This document shows, one piece after another, positions 19,062 through 28,481 of a stretch of 64,000 nt of DNA. Source of the DNA: Saprospiraceae bacterium (GTDB taxonomy: Bacteria > Bacteroidota > Bacteroidia > Chitinophagales > Saprospiraceae); contig JARGNR010000008.1 of assembly GCA_029212405.1 (NCBI GenBank), positions 51,343 through 115,342 of the forward strand. Reading direction: 5' to 3'. The position numbers and the translations under genes are program-made. Position 1 is the first letter of the stretch. Each line of letters begins with the position of its first letter. Under the pieces are notes generated by a model. It saw only the letters and a list, made by a program, of their open reading frames with translations. It made no database searches and was not told the DNA's origin.

Positions 19062-19532
19062 ATGACATTAAAAAGCGGAGATAAAGCTCCAAACTTCACA
19101 TTGGTTTCATCAGAAACAAAAGAAATAAGCCTTTCAGACTACGAAGGAAAGAACGTAGTTCTATTATTTTTTCCATTAGCTTTTACTGGTGTATGTACGA
19201 CAGAGCTATGTACAATGAGGGATGATATTGCAACATATAATAATATGAATGCAGAAATTTTGGCCGTTTCAGTGGATTCTCCGTTCTCTTTAGGCAAGTT
19301 TAAAGAGGAGCAGAACCTTAATTTTGTACTTTTGTCGGATTTTAACAAAGAAGTTTCAAGATCATATGGTGCTCTTTATGAGGACTTTGTGCTAGGTTTA
19401 AAGGGGGTATCCAAGAGATCTGCCTTTGTAATCGATAAAAATGGGACAATTAGATACGCAGAAGTTTTGGAAAATGCCGGTGAGCTTCCTAACTTTGTTG
19501 CTGTTAGGGAAACATTAAATAACCTAAGTTGA
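19062..19532 (+). CDS. peroxiredoxin (Bcp/AhpC-TSA type)
   Basis: Thiol peroxidase reducing hydrogen peroxide and organic hydroperoxides in the cytosol. From the ATG at 19062 the product has 156 residues; a TTG nine bases upstream is a poorer start. The active site PLAFTGVC gives the P-x3-T-x2-C signature with peroxidatic Cys45, and Cys50 five residues on matches the resolving cysteine of atypical two-Cys Bcp proteins. [13 protein letters not shown] is typical of the C-terminal part. clpS starts 25 bases after the stop, so the two are probably co-transcribed. Confidence 0.92.
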   Translation: MTLKSGDKAPNFTLVSSETKEISLSDYEGKNVVLLFFPLAFTGVCTTELCTMRDDIATYNNMNAEILAVSVDSPFSLGKFKEEQNLNFVLLSDFNKEVSRSYGALYEDFVLGLKGVSKRSAFVIDKNGTIRYAEVLENAGELPNFVAVRETLNNLS

Positions 19533-19557
19533 TTATTACCAGTAACTCAATTTAAAC

Positions 19558-19866
19558 ATGACGGATATATTAAATATTGACGTTTCAGAGCTTGAAGATA
19601 TCATGCTTCTAGAGGAAACAAGTACAGGAAACAAAGCAGAATTAATAGTTTACAATGATGATTTCAATACATTTGATTGGGTGATTCAAAGTTTTATGGA
19701 TATCTGCTCTCACACCTTTGAACAATCAGAACAATTGTCACTGTTGGTTCACTATAAAGGTAAGGCAACTGTAAAAACAGGAGTCATTGATGAACTAAGA
19801 CCATTAAAAGATGCCCTTGTCGATCGAGGATTGTCTGCGGTATTAGAAGCATTTGTGGATAAATAA
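19558..19866 (+). CDS. clpS: ClpS, adaptor of the ClpAP protease
   Basis: Small cytosolic adaptor of 102 residues that binds proteins with N-terminal Leu, Phe, Tyr or Trp and hands them to the Clp protease. The binding-site pattern is present: VYNDDFNTFDWVI with Asn33-Asp34-Asp35, and LLVHYKGKA with His65. The N-terminal ~25 residues are acidic and variable, as usual. It follows the peroxiredoxin closely, ends in a terminator, and is followed on the same strand by aat, whose product makes the N-degrons ClpS reads. Confidence 0.93.
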   Translation: MTDILNIDVSELEDIMLLEETSTGNKAELIVYNDDFNTFDWVIQSFMDICSHTFEQSEQLSLLVHYKGKATVKTGVIDELRPLKDALVDRGLSAVLEAFVDK

Positions 19867-19886
19867 TATACCATTTATAAAAATAT

Positions 19887-19921
19887 AAAAAAGGCAATGA
19901 CTTAAAAGTCGTTGCCTTTTT
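19887..19921 (+). terminator. intrinsic terminator after clpS
   Basis: AAGGCAATGACTT pairs with AAGTCGTTGCCTT through one G-U pair, around a 2-base TA tip that in practice opens to 4 or more bases, and ends in a T run. It lies about 20 bases past the clpS stop and separates the peroxiredoxin-clpS unit from aat. Confidence 0.85.
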
Positions 19922-19998
19922 CTGTAATATACGCCTTCATTAATGGAAAAAACCTGTAGTCAAGCATAGATTAGACACGATCTGTTTAATAAATACGA

Positions 19999-20712
19999 AT
20001 GGTAATACTGAATAAACAAGAAATTTCTTTCCCCCACCCTAATACTGCAAATGCTTACGGCGCTATTGCCATTGGTGGAGATTTGGAAATAGATCGTTTG
20101 TTATTAGCCTATCAATATGGATACTTTCCTTGGTTCAATCCTGATGAACCTATAATTTGGTGGCATCCTGATCCAAGGTTTGTGATTTTTACCGATGAAA
20201 TACGTATTACTAAGAGTATGCGTCCTTATTTCAATCAAGAGAAATTTACAATTAGTTTTGATCAATGCTTTTTAGAGGTGCTCGATGCTTGTCAGAAAAT
20301 AAAAAGAAAAAATCAACCGGGCACATGGATCACTGAAGATATCAAGGAGGCCTATAAAAATCTTCACCAAATGGGCCTGGCGCACAGTGTTGAAGTTTGG
20401 CAAGGTGACGAACTAGTTGGTGGATTGTACGGTGTGTCTTTGGGGAAATTATTTTTTGGAGAATCGATGTTTAGTAAATCCGCTAATGCCTCAAAATTTG
20501 CACTGATTTGTTTGGCTTCCATTTTAAGAAAAAAAGGGTTTGAAATAATTGATTGTCAAATGCCCAATCCCCACCTTAAACGTATGGGTGGACGATATAT
20601 AAGTCGAGATTCTTTTTTAAACTGTTTAAGAACTAATGTTTTTGAAGAAACGTTTGTTGGTAATTGGAACGAGATTATGAACATTTATCCTATAAAAGAT
20701 TTGATTAAATGA
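19999..20712 (+). CDS. aat: leucyl/phenylalanyl-tRNA-protein transferase
   Basis: Transfers Leu or Phe from aminoacyl-tRNA to proteins with N-terminal Lys or Arg, creating the destabilising end recognised by ClpS. The 237-residue product has the family blocks FPHPNTANAYGAIAIGGDL, YFPWFNPDEPIIWWHPDPR and KLFFGESMFS, plus the late IIDCQMPNPHLKRMGG. Length is usual. Its stop overlaps the M16 peptidase start by four bases (ATGA), showing translational coupling, and a NadR-like kinase follows. Confidence 0.95.
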   Translation: MVILNKQEISFPHPNTANAYGAIAIGGDLEIDRLLLAYQYGYFPWFNPDEPIIWWHPDPRFVIFTDEIRITKSMRPYFNQEKFTISFDQCFLEVLDACQKIKRKNQPGTWITEDIKEAYKNLHQMGLAHSVEVWQGDELVGGLYGVSLGKLFFGESMFSKSANASKFALICLASILRKKGFEIIDCQMPNPHLKRMGGRYISRDSFLNCLRTNVFEETFVGNWNEIMNIYPIKDLIK

Positions 20713-21950
20713 TAGACTTTGCAAAATACACATTGGAGAATGGACTTCGTTTGGTCATTCATGAAGACAAAAGCTCTCCTATGGTCGCTGTAAACGTTGT
20801 CTATGATGTAGGGTCAAGAGATGAAGACCCCAACAAGACTGGTTTTGCACATCTATTTGAACATTTGATGTTTGGAGGATCTCAAAATGTTCCAGATTTT
20901 GACGGACCTATTCAAAATGCGGGAGGTGAAAATAATGCCTTTACGAATACTGACATGACTAATTTTTACAATGTTCTTCCAGCAGAGAATATTGAGACCG
21001 CTCTTTGGTTGGAATCGGACAGGATGAAACAACTGGATTTTTCAGAAAAGATCTTAACTGTTCAAAAAAAGGTGGTCATTGAAGAATTTAAAGAAACATG
21101 CCTTGCTGAGCCTTATGGAGATGTATGGCATCACCTTGCAGATTTAGCCTATGAAAACCACAGTTATAAGTGGCCCACAATAGGAAAAACTCCTGCACAT
21201 ATTGAAAATGCCCAAATGGATGATGTTGTGCATTTTTTCAATAAACATTACACCCCAAATAATGCTATAATTGTTATTTCTGGAAACATGAAAAGCAATA
21301 AAGCATATGACTTGGTCAACAAATGGTTTGGAGATATTCCTGCTGGAAATAAATATACCAGAAGCCTTACCATAGATGCACCTCAACGAAAAAAGAAACA
21401 AAAGTTAGTGAAAGGAAATGTTCCTCTTGAGGCCTTGTACCTTTCATTTCACATGGTCGATCGGTGTCATGCGGACTATTATGCCTATGACCTTTTGTCT
21501 GATGTTTTGAGCAATGGACGATCCTCTAGGCTCTTCCAAAGGTTGTACAAAGAAAAATCCATATTTAGTCAAATTGATGCATACATTTCAGGCACTTTTG
21601 ATCCAGGAATGTTTGTCATTGAAGGAAGACCGATGCCCCAGGTCGGTATAAATAAAGCGAAAGAAGCTGTCTGGAATGAGTTGGAGCTACTAAAAAATGA
21701 GCAAATAGACCCTCGAGAACTGCAAAAATTAAAAAACAAAATAGAAAGCAGCCTAGAATATTCTGAAGTAAATATTCTTCATAAATCAATGAGCCTTGCG
21801 TATTTTGAATTATTAGGAGATGCTAACCTTATTAATAAAGAAGCGGAAGAATATCAAAAAGTTACTAGTGATGATATTCAGCGTGTAGCCAATACTATAT
21901 TTAAATCAGAAAACTGTTCCGAGTTAATCTATCAGCCCAATGACGTTTGA
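20709..21950 (+). CDS. M16-family zinc metallopeptidase
   Basis: Inverzincin peptidase of 413 residues, about one half of a pitrilysin-type clam shell. The zinc site is intact: His48-x2-Glu51-His52 in HLFEHLMF and the distal Glu129 in EEFKE, 76 residues later. The second domain shows the LYLSFHMVD and RSSRLFQRL segments of M16 C domains. There is no signal peptide, so it should be cytosolic. Many M16 proteins work with an inactive partner, and none is present here. It is coupled to aat (4-base overlap) and overlaps the next gene by eleven bases. Confidence 0.93.
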   Translation: MIDFAKYTLENGLRLVIHEDKSSPMVAVNVVYDVGSRDEDPNKTGFAHLFEHLMFGGSQNVPDFDGPIQNAGGENNAFTNTDMTNFYNVLPAENIETALWLESDRMKQLDFSEKILTVQKKVVIEEFKETCLAEPYGDVWHHLADLAYENHSYKWPTIGKTPAHIENAQMDDVVHFFNKHYTPNNAIIVISGNMKSNKAYDLVNKWFGDIPAGNKYTRSLTIDAPQRKKKQKLVKGNVPLEALYLSFHMVDRCHADYYAYDLLSDVLSNGRSSRLFQRLYKEKSIFSQIDAYISGTFDPGMFVIEGRPMPQVGINKAKEAVWNELELLKNEQIDPRELQKLKNKIESSLEYSEVNILHKSMSLAYFELLGDANLINKEAEEYQKVTSDDIQRVANTIFKSENCSELIYQPNDV

Positions 21951-22440
21951 TTTTGACCCCAGTACTGAGATCATGGTTTTTACTGGGCCAGAGTCTTCGG
22001 GCAAGACCACTTGTGCTCAAAGAATTGCTCAATTATACCAATTGCCATTAGTCAAAGAATATGCAAGGGAGTATCTAAAAGACAATGGTCCTTCTTATAC
22101 TTTTGATGACTTGCTCGCCATTACATCAAAACAAATCGAGCTTGAAACTCGGGCTCATCTAGAACATACTTTAATAGTTTGTGATACAGATATAATAACT
22201 CTGGAAATATGGGCAATGGAAAAATTTGGACTTACACTGAAACGTAAAGATCATTCAATCAATAAAAAGCATTACTTTCTTTGTTATCCTGATATACCCT
22301 GGGAGCCAGATCCACTACGAGAAAACCCAAATGATAGAAAACGATTATTCGAAATTTATCAAGCATATCTGGTCAAGGTGAATGCAACATTTACTATTCT
22401 GACCAAAGACGAAAGAAAAAATCTTTCACTTGTGTTATGA
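21940..22440 (+). CDS. NadR-like P-loop kinase (AAA_28)
   Basis: A 166-residue P-loop protein. Walker A is TGPESSGKTT at about residues 15-24, followed by VKEYAREYL and IVCDTDIITLEIW. This arrangement is that of the ribosylnicotinamide-kinase domain at the C-terminus of NadR. The adenylyltransferase and DNA-binding parts of NadR are absent. It probably phosphorylates nicotinamide riboside in NAD salvage, by homology only. It is the last gene of the aat-M16 operon and overlaps the peptidase gene by eleven bases. It converges on the PLP decarboxylase gene 18 bases away. Confidence 0.8.
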   Translation: MTFDFDPSTEIMVFTGPESSGKTTCAQRIAQLYQLPLVKEYAREYLKDNGPSYTFDDLLAITSKQIELETRAHLEHTLIVCDTDIITLEIWAMEKFGLTLKRKDHSINKKHYFLCYPDIPWEPDPLRENPNDRKRLFEIYQAYLVKVNATFTILTKDERKNLSLVL

Positions 22441-22458
22441 GACGACAGAATTAGTATA

Positions 22459-23700
22459 TCAATTTATAGTTTCAGATAATTTCAAGGACTCCATCAACAT
22501 ACTCAGCTTTTCTATCGTAACATGATCCATGATTACAATTTTATACCAACTAGGGTCAATATGGTTATCCGGAACCAAGCCAAACTCTTTTGCTGTATGG
22601 TCGGAAATATCTCTGCTCGCGACCGAAATAATATTTGAATTGGGGTGTCTATAATAGGAAATTCCAAGCAAGGAAAGTTCATTGCACATCCATTCAGTTC
22701 TTTTCTGTAAAATAAATACCTTTTCGTGCCATCCGTACGGACCATTTTTTGCCAAGATCATCCAAACGGCAATGGCATTAGCACCCGACCTACTGCCTAT
22801 CAAAGTAAAATCTTCTCCCTCCACATAACTGGCTTCTTTGGTATTCGCATATTGAATAAGATTTTTTCGAATAAGAAAAATACCTGTACCATAAGGTGCT
22901 TGAGCCATTTTATGTGCATCAAGGGTAACTGAAGAAACATCGGGGTTGTCAAAATCCATCTTACTCTCTTTATTCGTAAACGGATAATAAAACCCTCCAT
23001 AAGCACCATCAATATGCAATTTGAACGAAACAGAATTTCTTTTTAACTGATTTATAAAATAGGTGACATTATCTACCGAACCAAACATAGTTGTCATCAT
23101 ATTACACACAACTATAAAGTAGATTTTACCGTCTTTTTTTGCTTTTGTAATCACATTGCCGATAGACTCTTCACTACAAATTTTCTCCTCAGCATCCACT
23201 TGGACTTTGTAGATATCAATATCAAAAACATTAGCCGCTTTATCCATTGAGTAATGACTGTCCTCACTACAAATGATGCAAATCTCCTCCCGCTTTGCTT
23301 TACAATCTTTTCTAAAATAATTCCGATATACCCAAATGGCTTGAAGGTTTGCTTCCGTCCCTCCAGAAGCAACATATCCATCTTGTTGACCTGGCTTTCC
23401 TTTTAGTATATCTACTGCACAAATTTCAATCAACTCTTTTTCAATGGCTTGTGTCCCTTGAAAGAAAGGTTCTGACTTACCCAATGTATGGCAACCAATA
23501 TGATTTGGATTTTGAATAAGTGTAGAGATAAATGGAGCATCTTTTACAAAGGATACATCTTGATTGAACACTTTATCATCTAGATAAGAGGCTGGCACTC
23601 CTAAAATATTTTGTTCGTCATAGTTGATATTCTTGCCAAGAGCATCAAAAATGATCGATTTAATTTCTTCTTGGGATCTTTTCTTCCAAATTGATTTCAT
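22459..23700 (-). CDS. PLP-dependent group II amino acid decarboxylase
   Basis: A 413-residue fold-type I PLP enzyme. The cofactor lysine is Lys264 in LDAHKMAQAPYGTG, the aspartate pairing with the PLP nitrogen is Asp231 in HIDGAYGGF, and His149 in EDSHYS should stack on the ring. GCHTLGKSEPF and SGGTEANLQA are also typical of aromatic, histidine and aspartate decarboxylases. The substrate cannot be read from sequence. It is the last gene of a leftward run after RNase HII and the PfpI-like lipoprotein, 42 bases downstream of the latter. Confidence 0.88.
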   Translation of the reverse strand: MKSIWKKRSQEEIKSIIFDALGKNINYDEQNILGVPASYLDDKVFNQDVSFVKDAPFISTLIQNPNHIGCHTLGKSEPFFQGTQAIEKELIEICAVDILKGKPGQQDGYVASGGTEANLQAIWVYRNYFRKDCKAKREEICIICSEDSHYSMDKAANVFDIDIYKVQVDAEEKICSEESIGNVITKAKKDGKIYFIVVCNMMTTMFGSVDNVTYFINQLKRNSVSFKLHIDGAYGGFYYPFTNKESKMDFDNPDVSSVTLDAHKMAQAPYGTGIFLIRKNLIQYANTKEASYVEGEDFTLIGSRSGANAIAVWMILAKNGPYGWHEKVFILQKRTEWMCNELSLLGISYYRHPNSNIISVASRDISDHTAKEFGLVPDNHIDPSWYKIVIMDHVTIEKLSMLMESLKLSETIN

Positions 23701-23742
23701 AAATAAGCTATACTTAGTTGACGTTGTTTTTTAAAACAGTGA

Positions 23743-24483
23743 TTATTCTATGACTGTATGTTTTACGTCCTCGACATTCCAATCAATTACTAATCCTTGA
23801 GCGAGTCTTCTTGCAACATTTTTGCCGTACAATAACTCGCACAAGTACAATGCTCCGTCAAAAGATCTTGCTCCTCCTGCAGAGGTGATAAATTTTCCAT
23901 CATGCACAAAGATGACGTCTTCTCTTACATCCAGTGAAGGAAACATTTCTTTGTATTTCTGAATATCGGATGGAAAAGTAGTCGATACCACATTGTCTAA
24001 TAATCCAGCTTTTGCCAATACAAAGGCTCCATCGCAATGAGAGGTAACATATTGAGCTTTAGCTCCAGTTTTGGCTACCCAATCGATTAATACCTTGTTC
24101 TCTAAATCAGAATCCAAATGATGTTCAGCACTAGGCACCACCAAAATGTCTATTGGCGGGTGATTGGGATTTAAATAACTGTAATCAGGCAATATTTTCA
24201 TCCCCTCAAAACTCTTTACGATTTCTAAATCCTCTGCAATAAGAAAGACATTCATCGACTTGATGCTATCCCTAAAAATAGTATGTTGAAATATGTCCAT
24301 GGGCGCCGTCATCTCTGTATTATATACTCCATCCATAATCAAAATTCCCACATTATATCTGCCCTCTACCAATATTACTGGATCAGTATTCTTTACCTTA
24401 TGGTGGTCTTTTTTAGCTGGTTGACATGCACTACTTATAAGAGCAAATAATAGGTATAGGATTAGATATTGAAAAGACTTCAT
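23743..24483 (-). CDS. exported DJ-1/PfpI-family lipoprotein
   Basis: A DJ-1/PfpI glutamine-amidotransferase-like domain behind a lipoprotein signal: hydrophobic leader then LISSAC with Cys20. The elbow cysteine is Cys150 in TSHCDGAFVLAKAG, and Glu57 in TEMTAPMD is the partner acid. SAGGARSFDGALYL near residue 210 is usual for the ThiJ/PfpI group related to AraC-type N-domains. No DNA-binding domain is present. Members act as chaperones, glyoxalases, hydratases or amidases, so activity is open. Export to the envelope is unusual. It starts twelve bases after the rnhB stop. Confidence 0.85.
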   Translation of the reverse strand: MKSFQYLILYLLFALISSACQPAKKDHHKVKNTDPVILVEGRYNVGILIMDGVYNTEMTAPMDIFQHTIFRDSIKSMNVFLIAEDLEIVKSFEGMKILPDYSYLNPNHPPIDILVVPSAEHHLDSDLENKVLIDWVAKTGAKAQYVTSHCDGAFVLAKAGLLDNVVSTTFPSDIQKYKEMFPSLDVREDVIFVHDGKFITSAGGARSFDGALYLCELLYGKNVARRLAQGLVIDWNVEDVKHTVIE

Positions 24484-24495
24484 AGCTTGATAATA

Positions 24496-25116
24496 TTACA
24501 GTTTTGGGTGAAAAATTTTATCCGTTTTTGGGTACAGACTGAACGTTTTGCGGTGCAAATCACAAGGACCAAATTCCTGGATCGCTTTGCGGTGTTTTAC
24601 GGTGGGATAACCTTTATTATTTGACCACCCATATTGTGGATATTTCTTTGCTTGTTTCTCCATAAACTCGTCTCGGTAAATTTTAGCCAATACGGATGCA
24701 GCGGCAATACTGGTAAATTTTGAATCCCCTTTTACGATGCATTCATGACGTATTCCCTTATATGCATTGAACCTATTCCCATCAATCAATAACAAATTAG
24801 GAGTCACTTTTAGTTTTTTGACTGCCCTATGCATTGCCTTAAAAGAAGCATTTAATATGTTGTACCGGTCGATTTCTTTGTGAGTCAATCGTGCAACAGC
24901 CCAACTGATCGCCTTTTCTTCAATAATAGGTCTTAATTCTATTCTTTGCTTTTCTGTTGTTTGTTTGCTATCGTTGAGATAAGGGTGATAAAAATCATGA
25001 GGCATAATTACCGCAGCAGCATAAACTGGACCTGCCAGACAACCTCTTCCCGCTTCATCACAACCTGCCTCAATGCAGGACTTATCAAAATAATTTTTTA
25101 GCAGGCTTTGTTTCAT
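24496..25116 (-). CDS. rnhB: ribonuclease HII
   Basis: Endonuclease that cuts the RNA strand of RNA-DNA hybrids and single ribonucleotides in DNA. From the ATG at 25116 it has 206 residues; a frame opening at TTG 25134 adds six residues and is less likely. The family block AGCDEAGRGCLAGP holds the metal ligands Asp20 and Glu21, Asp112 is in LLLIDGNRF, and SIAAASVLAKIYRDEFM follows. It is the first gene of the leftward run into the PfpI-like lipoprotein, and is divergent from pyrD. Confidence 0.95.
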   Translation of the reverse strand: MKQSLLKNYFDKSCIEAGCDEAGRGCLAGPVYAAAVIMPHDFYHPYLNDSKQTTEKQRIELRPIIEEKAISWAVARLTHKEIDRYNILNASFKAMHRAVKKLKVTPNLLLIDGNRFNAYKGIRHECIVKGDSKFTSIAAASVLAKIYRDEFMEKQAKKYPQYGWSNNKGYPTVKHRKAIQEFGPCDLHRKTFSLYPKTDKIFHPKL

Positions 25117-25179
25117 ACTGTGAATATAGACCAAACATCAAATATTGCGAAATCCAAAGGCAATAGACATGGAATCGAC

Positions 25180-25187
25180 TATATTTG
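25180..25187 (+). promoter_or_regulatory. possible -7 box for pyrD
   Basis: TATATTTG matches TAnnTTTG exactly, 23 bases before the pyrD ATG in the rnhB/pyrD divergent gap. No well-placed TTG element was found. Confidence 0.35.
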
Positions 25188-25210
25188 CATAAATTTTAAT
25201 CAATCCATAT

Positions 25211-26257
25211 ATGTCATTATACCATTCTCTTGTCAAGCCCTATATGTTTGGACTTGATGCTGAAAAAGCACATTACAAAACAGTATCTCTTTTTCGATTA
25301 GCCCTTAATTTTCCTTTTGGTACATCCATAATAAAAAGCTTGTACAATTACCAATCCCCCAATTTGGAGAAAAATCTCTTTGGGTTGACATTTAAAAACC
25401 CCGTAGGTCTGGCGGCTGGATTTGATAAAGATGGTAAGTTCTACAGGGAAATGAGTTCCTTGGGCTTTGGATTTATTGAAATTGGAACCGTAACCCCTAA
25501 GCCTCAAGACGGAAACCCTAAGCCAAGATTATTTCGTCTCAAAGAAGATGAAGGGTTAATAAATCGAATGGGTTTCAACAATGATGGTGTGGATGCTATG
25601 GTAGAGCGATTGAAAAAATTCAAACCCAAAGATGTTATTCTGGGTGGGAATATTGGAAAAAATAAAATCACTCCAAACAATGAAGCCATAAATGATTACG
25701 TCATCTGTTTTGAAAAGTTATTTGACTATGTAGACTATTTTGTGGTTAATGTCAGCTCTCCGAATACTCCAGGGTTGAGGGATTTACAAGATAAAGGACC
25801 TTTGACGGCCATCCTTTCAAAACTAATGGAACTAAATAATGCAAAATCAGCTCCTAAACCCATTTTGTTGAAAATTGCACCTGATTTGACAGATAGCCAA
25901 TTGGATGACATCATTGACATTGTTGAAGAGACCAAGATTGATGGTGTTATTGCTACAAATACTACGATTTCAAGAGCCGACTTAAAAACTGGTAAGTCTA
26001 GAATTGAAGAAATAGGAAATGGTGGATTAAGTGGAAAACCCGTGAGAAAAAGAAGTACAGAAGTAATTGCTTACTTACACCAAAAATCAAATGGAGCTTT
26101 TCCTATTATTGGAGTGGGAGGAATAGATGGACCAGAATCTGCTAAAGAGAAATTAGCTGCTGGAGCTTCGTTAATTCAAGTGTACTCTGGGTTTGTATAC
26201 CAAGGTCCTGAATTAATAAAGAATATAAATCGATCCTTGGCAAAAACCGATACATAG
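25211..26257 (+). CDS. pyrD: dihydroorotate dehydrogenase, class 2 (quinone)
   Basis: Fourth step of pyrimidine synthesis: oxidises dihydroorotate to orotate with FMN and passes electrons to the quinone pool. The 348-residue protein has the class 2 N-terminal helical extension (about 1-45), [38 protein letters not shown] and [11 protein letters not shown] at 180-190 with the catalytic serine. GVGGIDG comes late, and the final helix contains [16 protein letters not shown]. Length and extension exclude the soluble class 1 type. It is a single gene ending at a strong terminator. Confidence 0.96.
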   Translation: MSLYHSLVKPYMFGLDAEKAHYKTVSLFRLALNFPFGTSIIKSLYNYQSPNLEKNLFGLTFKNPVGLAAGFDKDGKFYREMSSLGFGFIEIGTVTPKPQDGNPKPRLFRLKEDEGLINRMGFNNDGVDAMVERLKKFKPKDVILGGNIGKNKITPNNEAINDYVICFEKLFDYVDYFVVNVSSPNTPGLRDLQDKGPLTAILSKLMELNNAKSAPKPILLKIAPDLTDSQLDDIIDIVEETKIDGVIATNTTISRADLKTGKSRIEEIGNGGLSGKPVRKRSTEVIAYLHQKSNGAFPIIGVGGIDGPESAKEKLAAGASLIQVYSGFVYQGPELIKNINRSLAKTDT

Positions 26258-26271
26258 TGAAGATGTAAACA

Positions 26272-26308
26272 AAAAAGAGAAAACTAAATGAACTAGTTTT
26301 CCCTTTTT
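26272..26308. terminator. bidirectional intrinsic terminator
   Basis: GAAAACTA pairs with TAGTTTTC around a 7-base loop. The stem continues past one mismatch as AAAAAG with CTTTTT. The A and T runs on either side let it act for pyrD and for the SCP2-like gene arriving on the other strand. Confidence 0.85.
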
Positions 26309-26331
26309 AAATTTTTAAACCTTATCGATTT

Positions 26332-26625
26332 TTACAATAGAGATTGCAGTTTCATTGCCAACCCCATATCTCCTTTAATTTTTACTTTACCTCCCATGAC
26401 TGCCATCATCGGATTCAATTCTCCACTCTTCAATTTTAAAAGGGTTTCTTTGCTGGTTATAATGGAAGTATCTGCATCCCCATCTTCTGTACTCAACACA
26501 TTTTTGTCCCCGCTACCATCGATCATGATAATATCATCATCCAGAACAAACTTCAACTTTGCGCCCAAAGGAGCTACATTTTCGGCTTGTTTAGTTAGCT
26601 GCTCAAGTATTACATCTAATGTCAT
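26332..26625 (-). CDS. SCP2 sterol-carrier-like protein
   Basis: A 97-residue single-domain protein of the SCP2 fold, a hydrophobic-pocket lipid or acyl-CoA binder. Visible marks are the central KFVLDDDIIMIDGSGD strands and the C-terminal SGELNPMMAVMGGKVKIKGDMGLAMKLQSLL, where the MMGGKxKIKGD block is diagnostic. It follows the acyl-CoA dehydrogenase gene by 44 bases on the same strand, so a supporting role in fatty acyl handling is likely. Confidence 0.88.
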   Translation of the reverse strand: MTLDVILEQLTKQAENVAPLGAKLKFVLDDDIIMIDGSGDKNVLSTEDGDADTSIITSKETLLKLKSGELNPMMAVMGGKVKIKGDMGLAMKLQSLL

Positions 26626-26669
26626 TTCTTTATTGTTTCTTTTGTTTAATTATTTTAATCCATTTGCAA

Positions 26670-28481
26670 TTACGCAAATATTTCTCTGTCTTCCTTAACA
26701 ATTGTCAATTCTTCATTATTCAATATGACCTCTAGTGATGCTCTTGCATGCGGCAATTCATATTTATAATAGAACTTCATGGTATGAATCTTATTCTCAT
26801 AAAAGTTAGACTTATATGTTGTGTCTCCGGTCACAAGTGCATGTTTAGCTCTCGTAGCCATTTTCAACCAATGATAAGCAATAACTATGTTTGAAGTCAT
26901 TTTCATAAACTCTGTTGCATCTGCTAAAAAGGATTCATAATCTCCCTTCATACCCATTGGAAGTAAATAGGCTAGCGCACTTTGAACATGTCCTACTGCC
27001 TTCATCAATTTGTCAGCATAAGGCTTTAATTCCTCATGATTATTTGCTTCTGCAGTAACTTCATTAATTTTCTCCATCAATAAATGCAACGCAGCACCAT
27101 TTTGCATTGTCACCTTTCTACCTAATAAATCCAAAGACTGTATCCCAGTTGTTCCTTCATACAACGACATTATTCGAATATCTCTATAATATTGTTGCAA
27201 TGGAAAGTCCATACAAAATCCATATCCACCAAAGATTTGAAGTCCATTACTAATGGCTTCTTGTCCTTTTTCTGAAGGATACGTTTTAGCGATTGGTGTT
27301 AGTAATTCTAACAATAAATGATGGTTACTTGCAGTATCTCCTTCTTCTACATGAGCTAAATCAACCAGCTTTGCCGTTTCAAATAATAGACTTAATGAAG
27401 CTTCATTGATCGCTTTTTGCAACAATAACATTCTTCTGACATCTGGATGATTAATGATTAAGGTTTGTCCCGCATTTGGGTCCTTTTTGCCCGAATTTTC
27501 AATTTTCCTTCCCTGAGGTCTTTCTTTGGCATATTTTAATGAAGCATAGTATGCAGCAGTAGCGGTAGAAGCCGCCGTCATACCCACATCAATTCTGGCT
27601 CCATTCATCATTTGAAACATGTACTTAAGCCCTTTATGTGGTTCGCCCACCAAATGGCCTACACAATCTTTATTTTCTCCAAAAACCAAATGAACAGTAG
27701 CATATCCCCGTTGGCCCATTTTCTGAAAATCACCAGCAGTAAATACATCATTGTATTCTAATTCATCAGAATCTGTGATTCGATGTTTCGGTACTACAAA
27801 AAGAGAAATTCCTTTCGTTCCTGCTGGAGCTCCGTCAATTCGTGCCAGTACCAAATGCACAAAATTATCAACTGCTTGATGATCGCCTCCTGATATAAAT
27901 ATTTTCTGTCCAGTAATTTTATACGATCCATCATCTTGAGGAGTAGCAGAAGTTGTAATATCTGATAATGAAGATCCTGCTTGAGGTTCAGTCAGACACA
28001 TCGTTCCACCCCATTGACCTCCAATCATTTTAGGGATATATTTATCTTTTAATTCTTGACTACCGAAGGTTCGTATTAAATCAGCAGCCCCCGTTGTCAA
28101 TCCCATATATCCAGGAATATGATTATTGGCCGTCTGAAAAATATGATTCAACGCATTGGAAACTAAATGAGGCATTTGAGTACCTCCATCATCATAATCG
28201 AACGTAGATCCTAGCCATCCATCACGACCAGCTGTTTCTATTATCCTTCTAAGGTTTGGATGCGAAGTAACTTTGCCGTCTTCATAGGTACACGGATTTT
28301 CATCCATCTCTCTAAAAATCGGAAAAAACTCTTGATCTGCCCAAGATTTGGCACTGTCCAAGAGGATGTTAACAGAATCTTCATCATAGTCTGCAAATCG
28401 CTCATACTTAAAAAGTTCTTTCACGTTATGTACATCATTTAACAACCACTTAAGGGTGTCAACACTCATATATTTTGCCAT
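26670..28481 (-). CDS. acyl-CoA dehydrogenase with C-terminal extension
   Basis: FAD enzyme introducing the trans-2 double bond in acyl-CoA. From the ATG at 28481 (MAKYMSVDTL) it has 603 residues; ten more upstream residues are possible but improbable. Visible parts are MCLTEPQAGSSLSDI (FAD/substrate loop), GQKIFISGGDH, QIFGGYGFCMDFPLQQYYRDIRI, and YEGTTGIQSLDLLGRK carrying the catalytic glutamate. A ~120-residue C-terminal domain follows, as in the long FadE/DmdC-like group. It is probably transcribed with the SCP2-like gene; substrate chain type is unknown. Confidence 0.94.
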   Translation of the reverse strand: MAKYMSVDTLKWLLNDVHNVKELFKYERFADYDEDSVNILLDSAKSWADQEFFPIFREMDENPCTYEDGKVTSHPNLRRIIETAGRDGWLGSTFDYDDGGTQMPHLVSNALNHIFQTANNHIPGYMGLTTGAADLIRTFGSQELKDKYIPKMIGGQWGGTMCLTEPQAGSSLSDITTSATPQDDGSYKITGQKIFISGGDHQAVDNFVHLVLARIDGAPAGTKGISLFVVPKHRITDSDELEYNDVFTAGDFQKMGQRGYATVHLVFGENKDCVGHLVGEPHKGLKYMFQMMNGARIDVGMTAASTATAAYYASLKYAKERPQGRKIENSGKKDPNAGQTLIINHPDVRRMLLLQKAINEASLSLLFETAKLVDLAHVEEGDTASNHHLLLELLTPIAKTYPSEKGQEAISNGLQIFGGYGFCMDFPLQQYYRDIRIMSLYEGTTGIQSLDLLGRKVTMQNGAALHLLMEKINEVTAEANNHEELKPYADKLMKAVGHVQSALAYLLPMGMKGDYESFLADATEFMKMTSNIVIAYHWLKMATRAKHALVTGDTTYKSNFYENKIHTMKFYYKYELPHARASLEVILNNEELTIVKEDREIFA

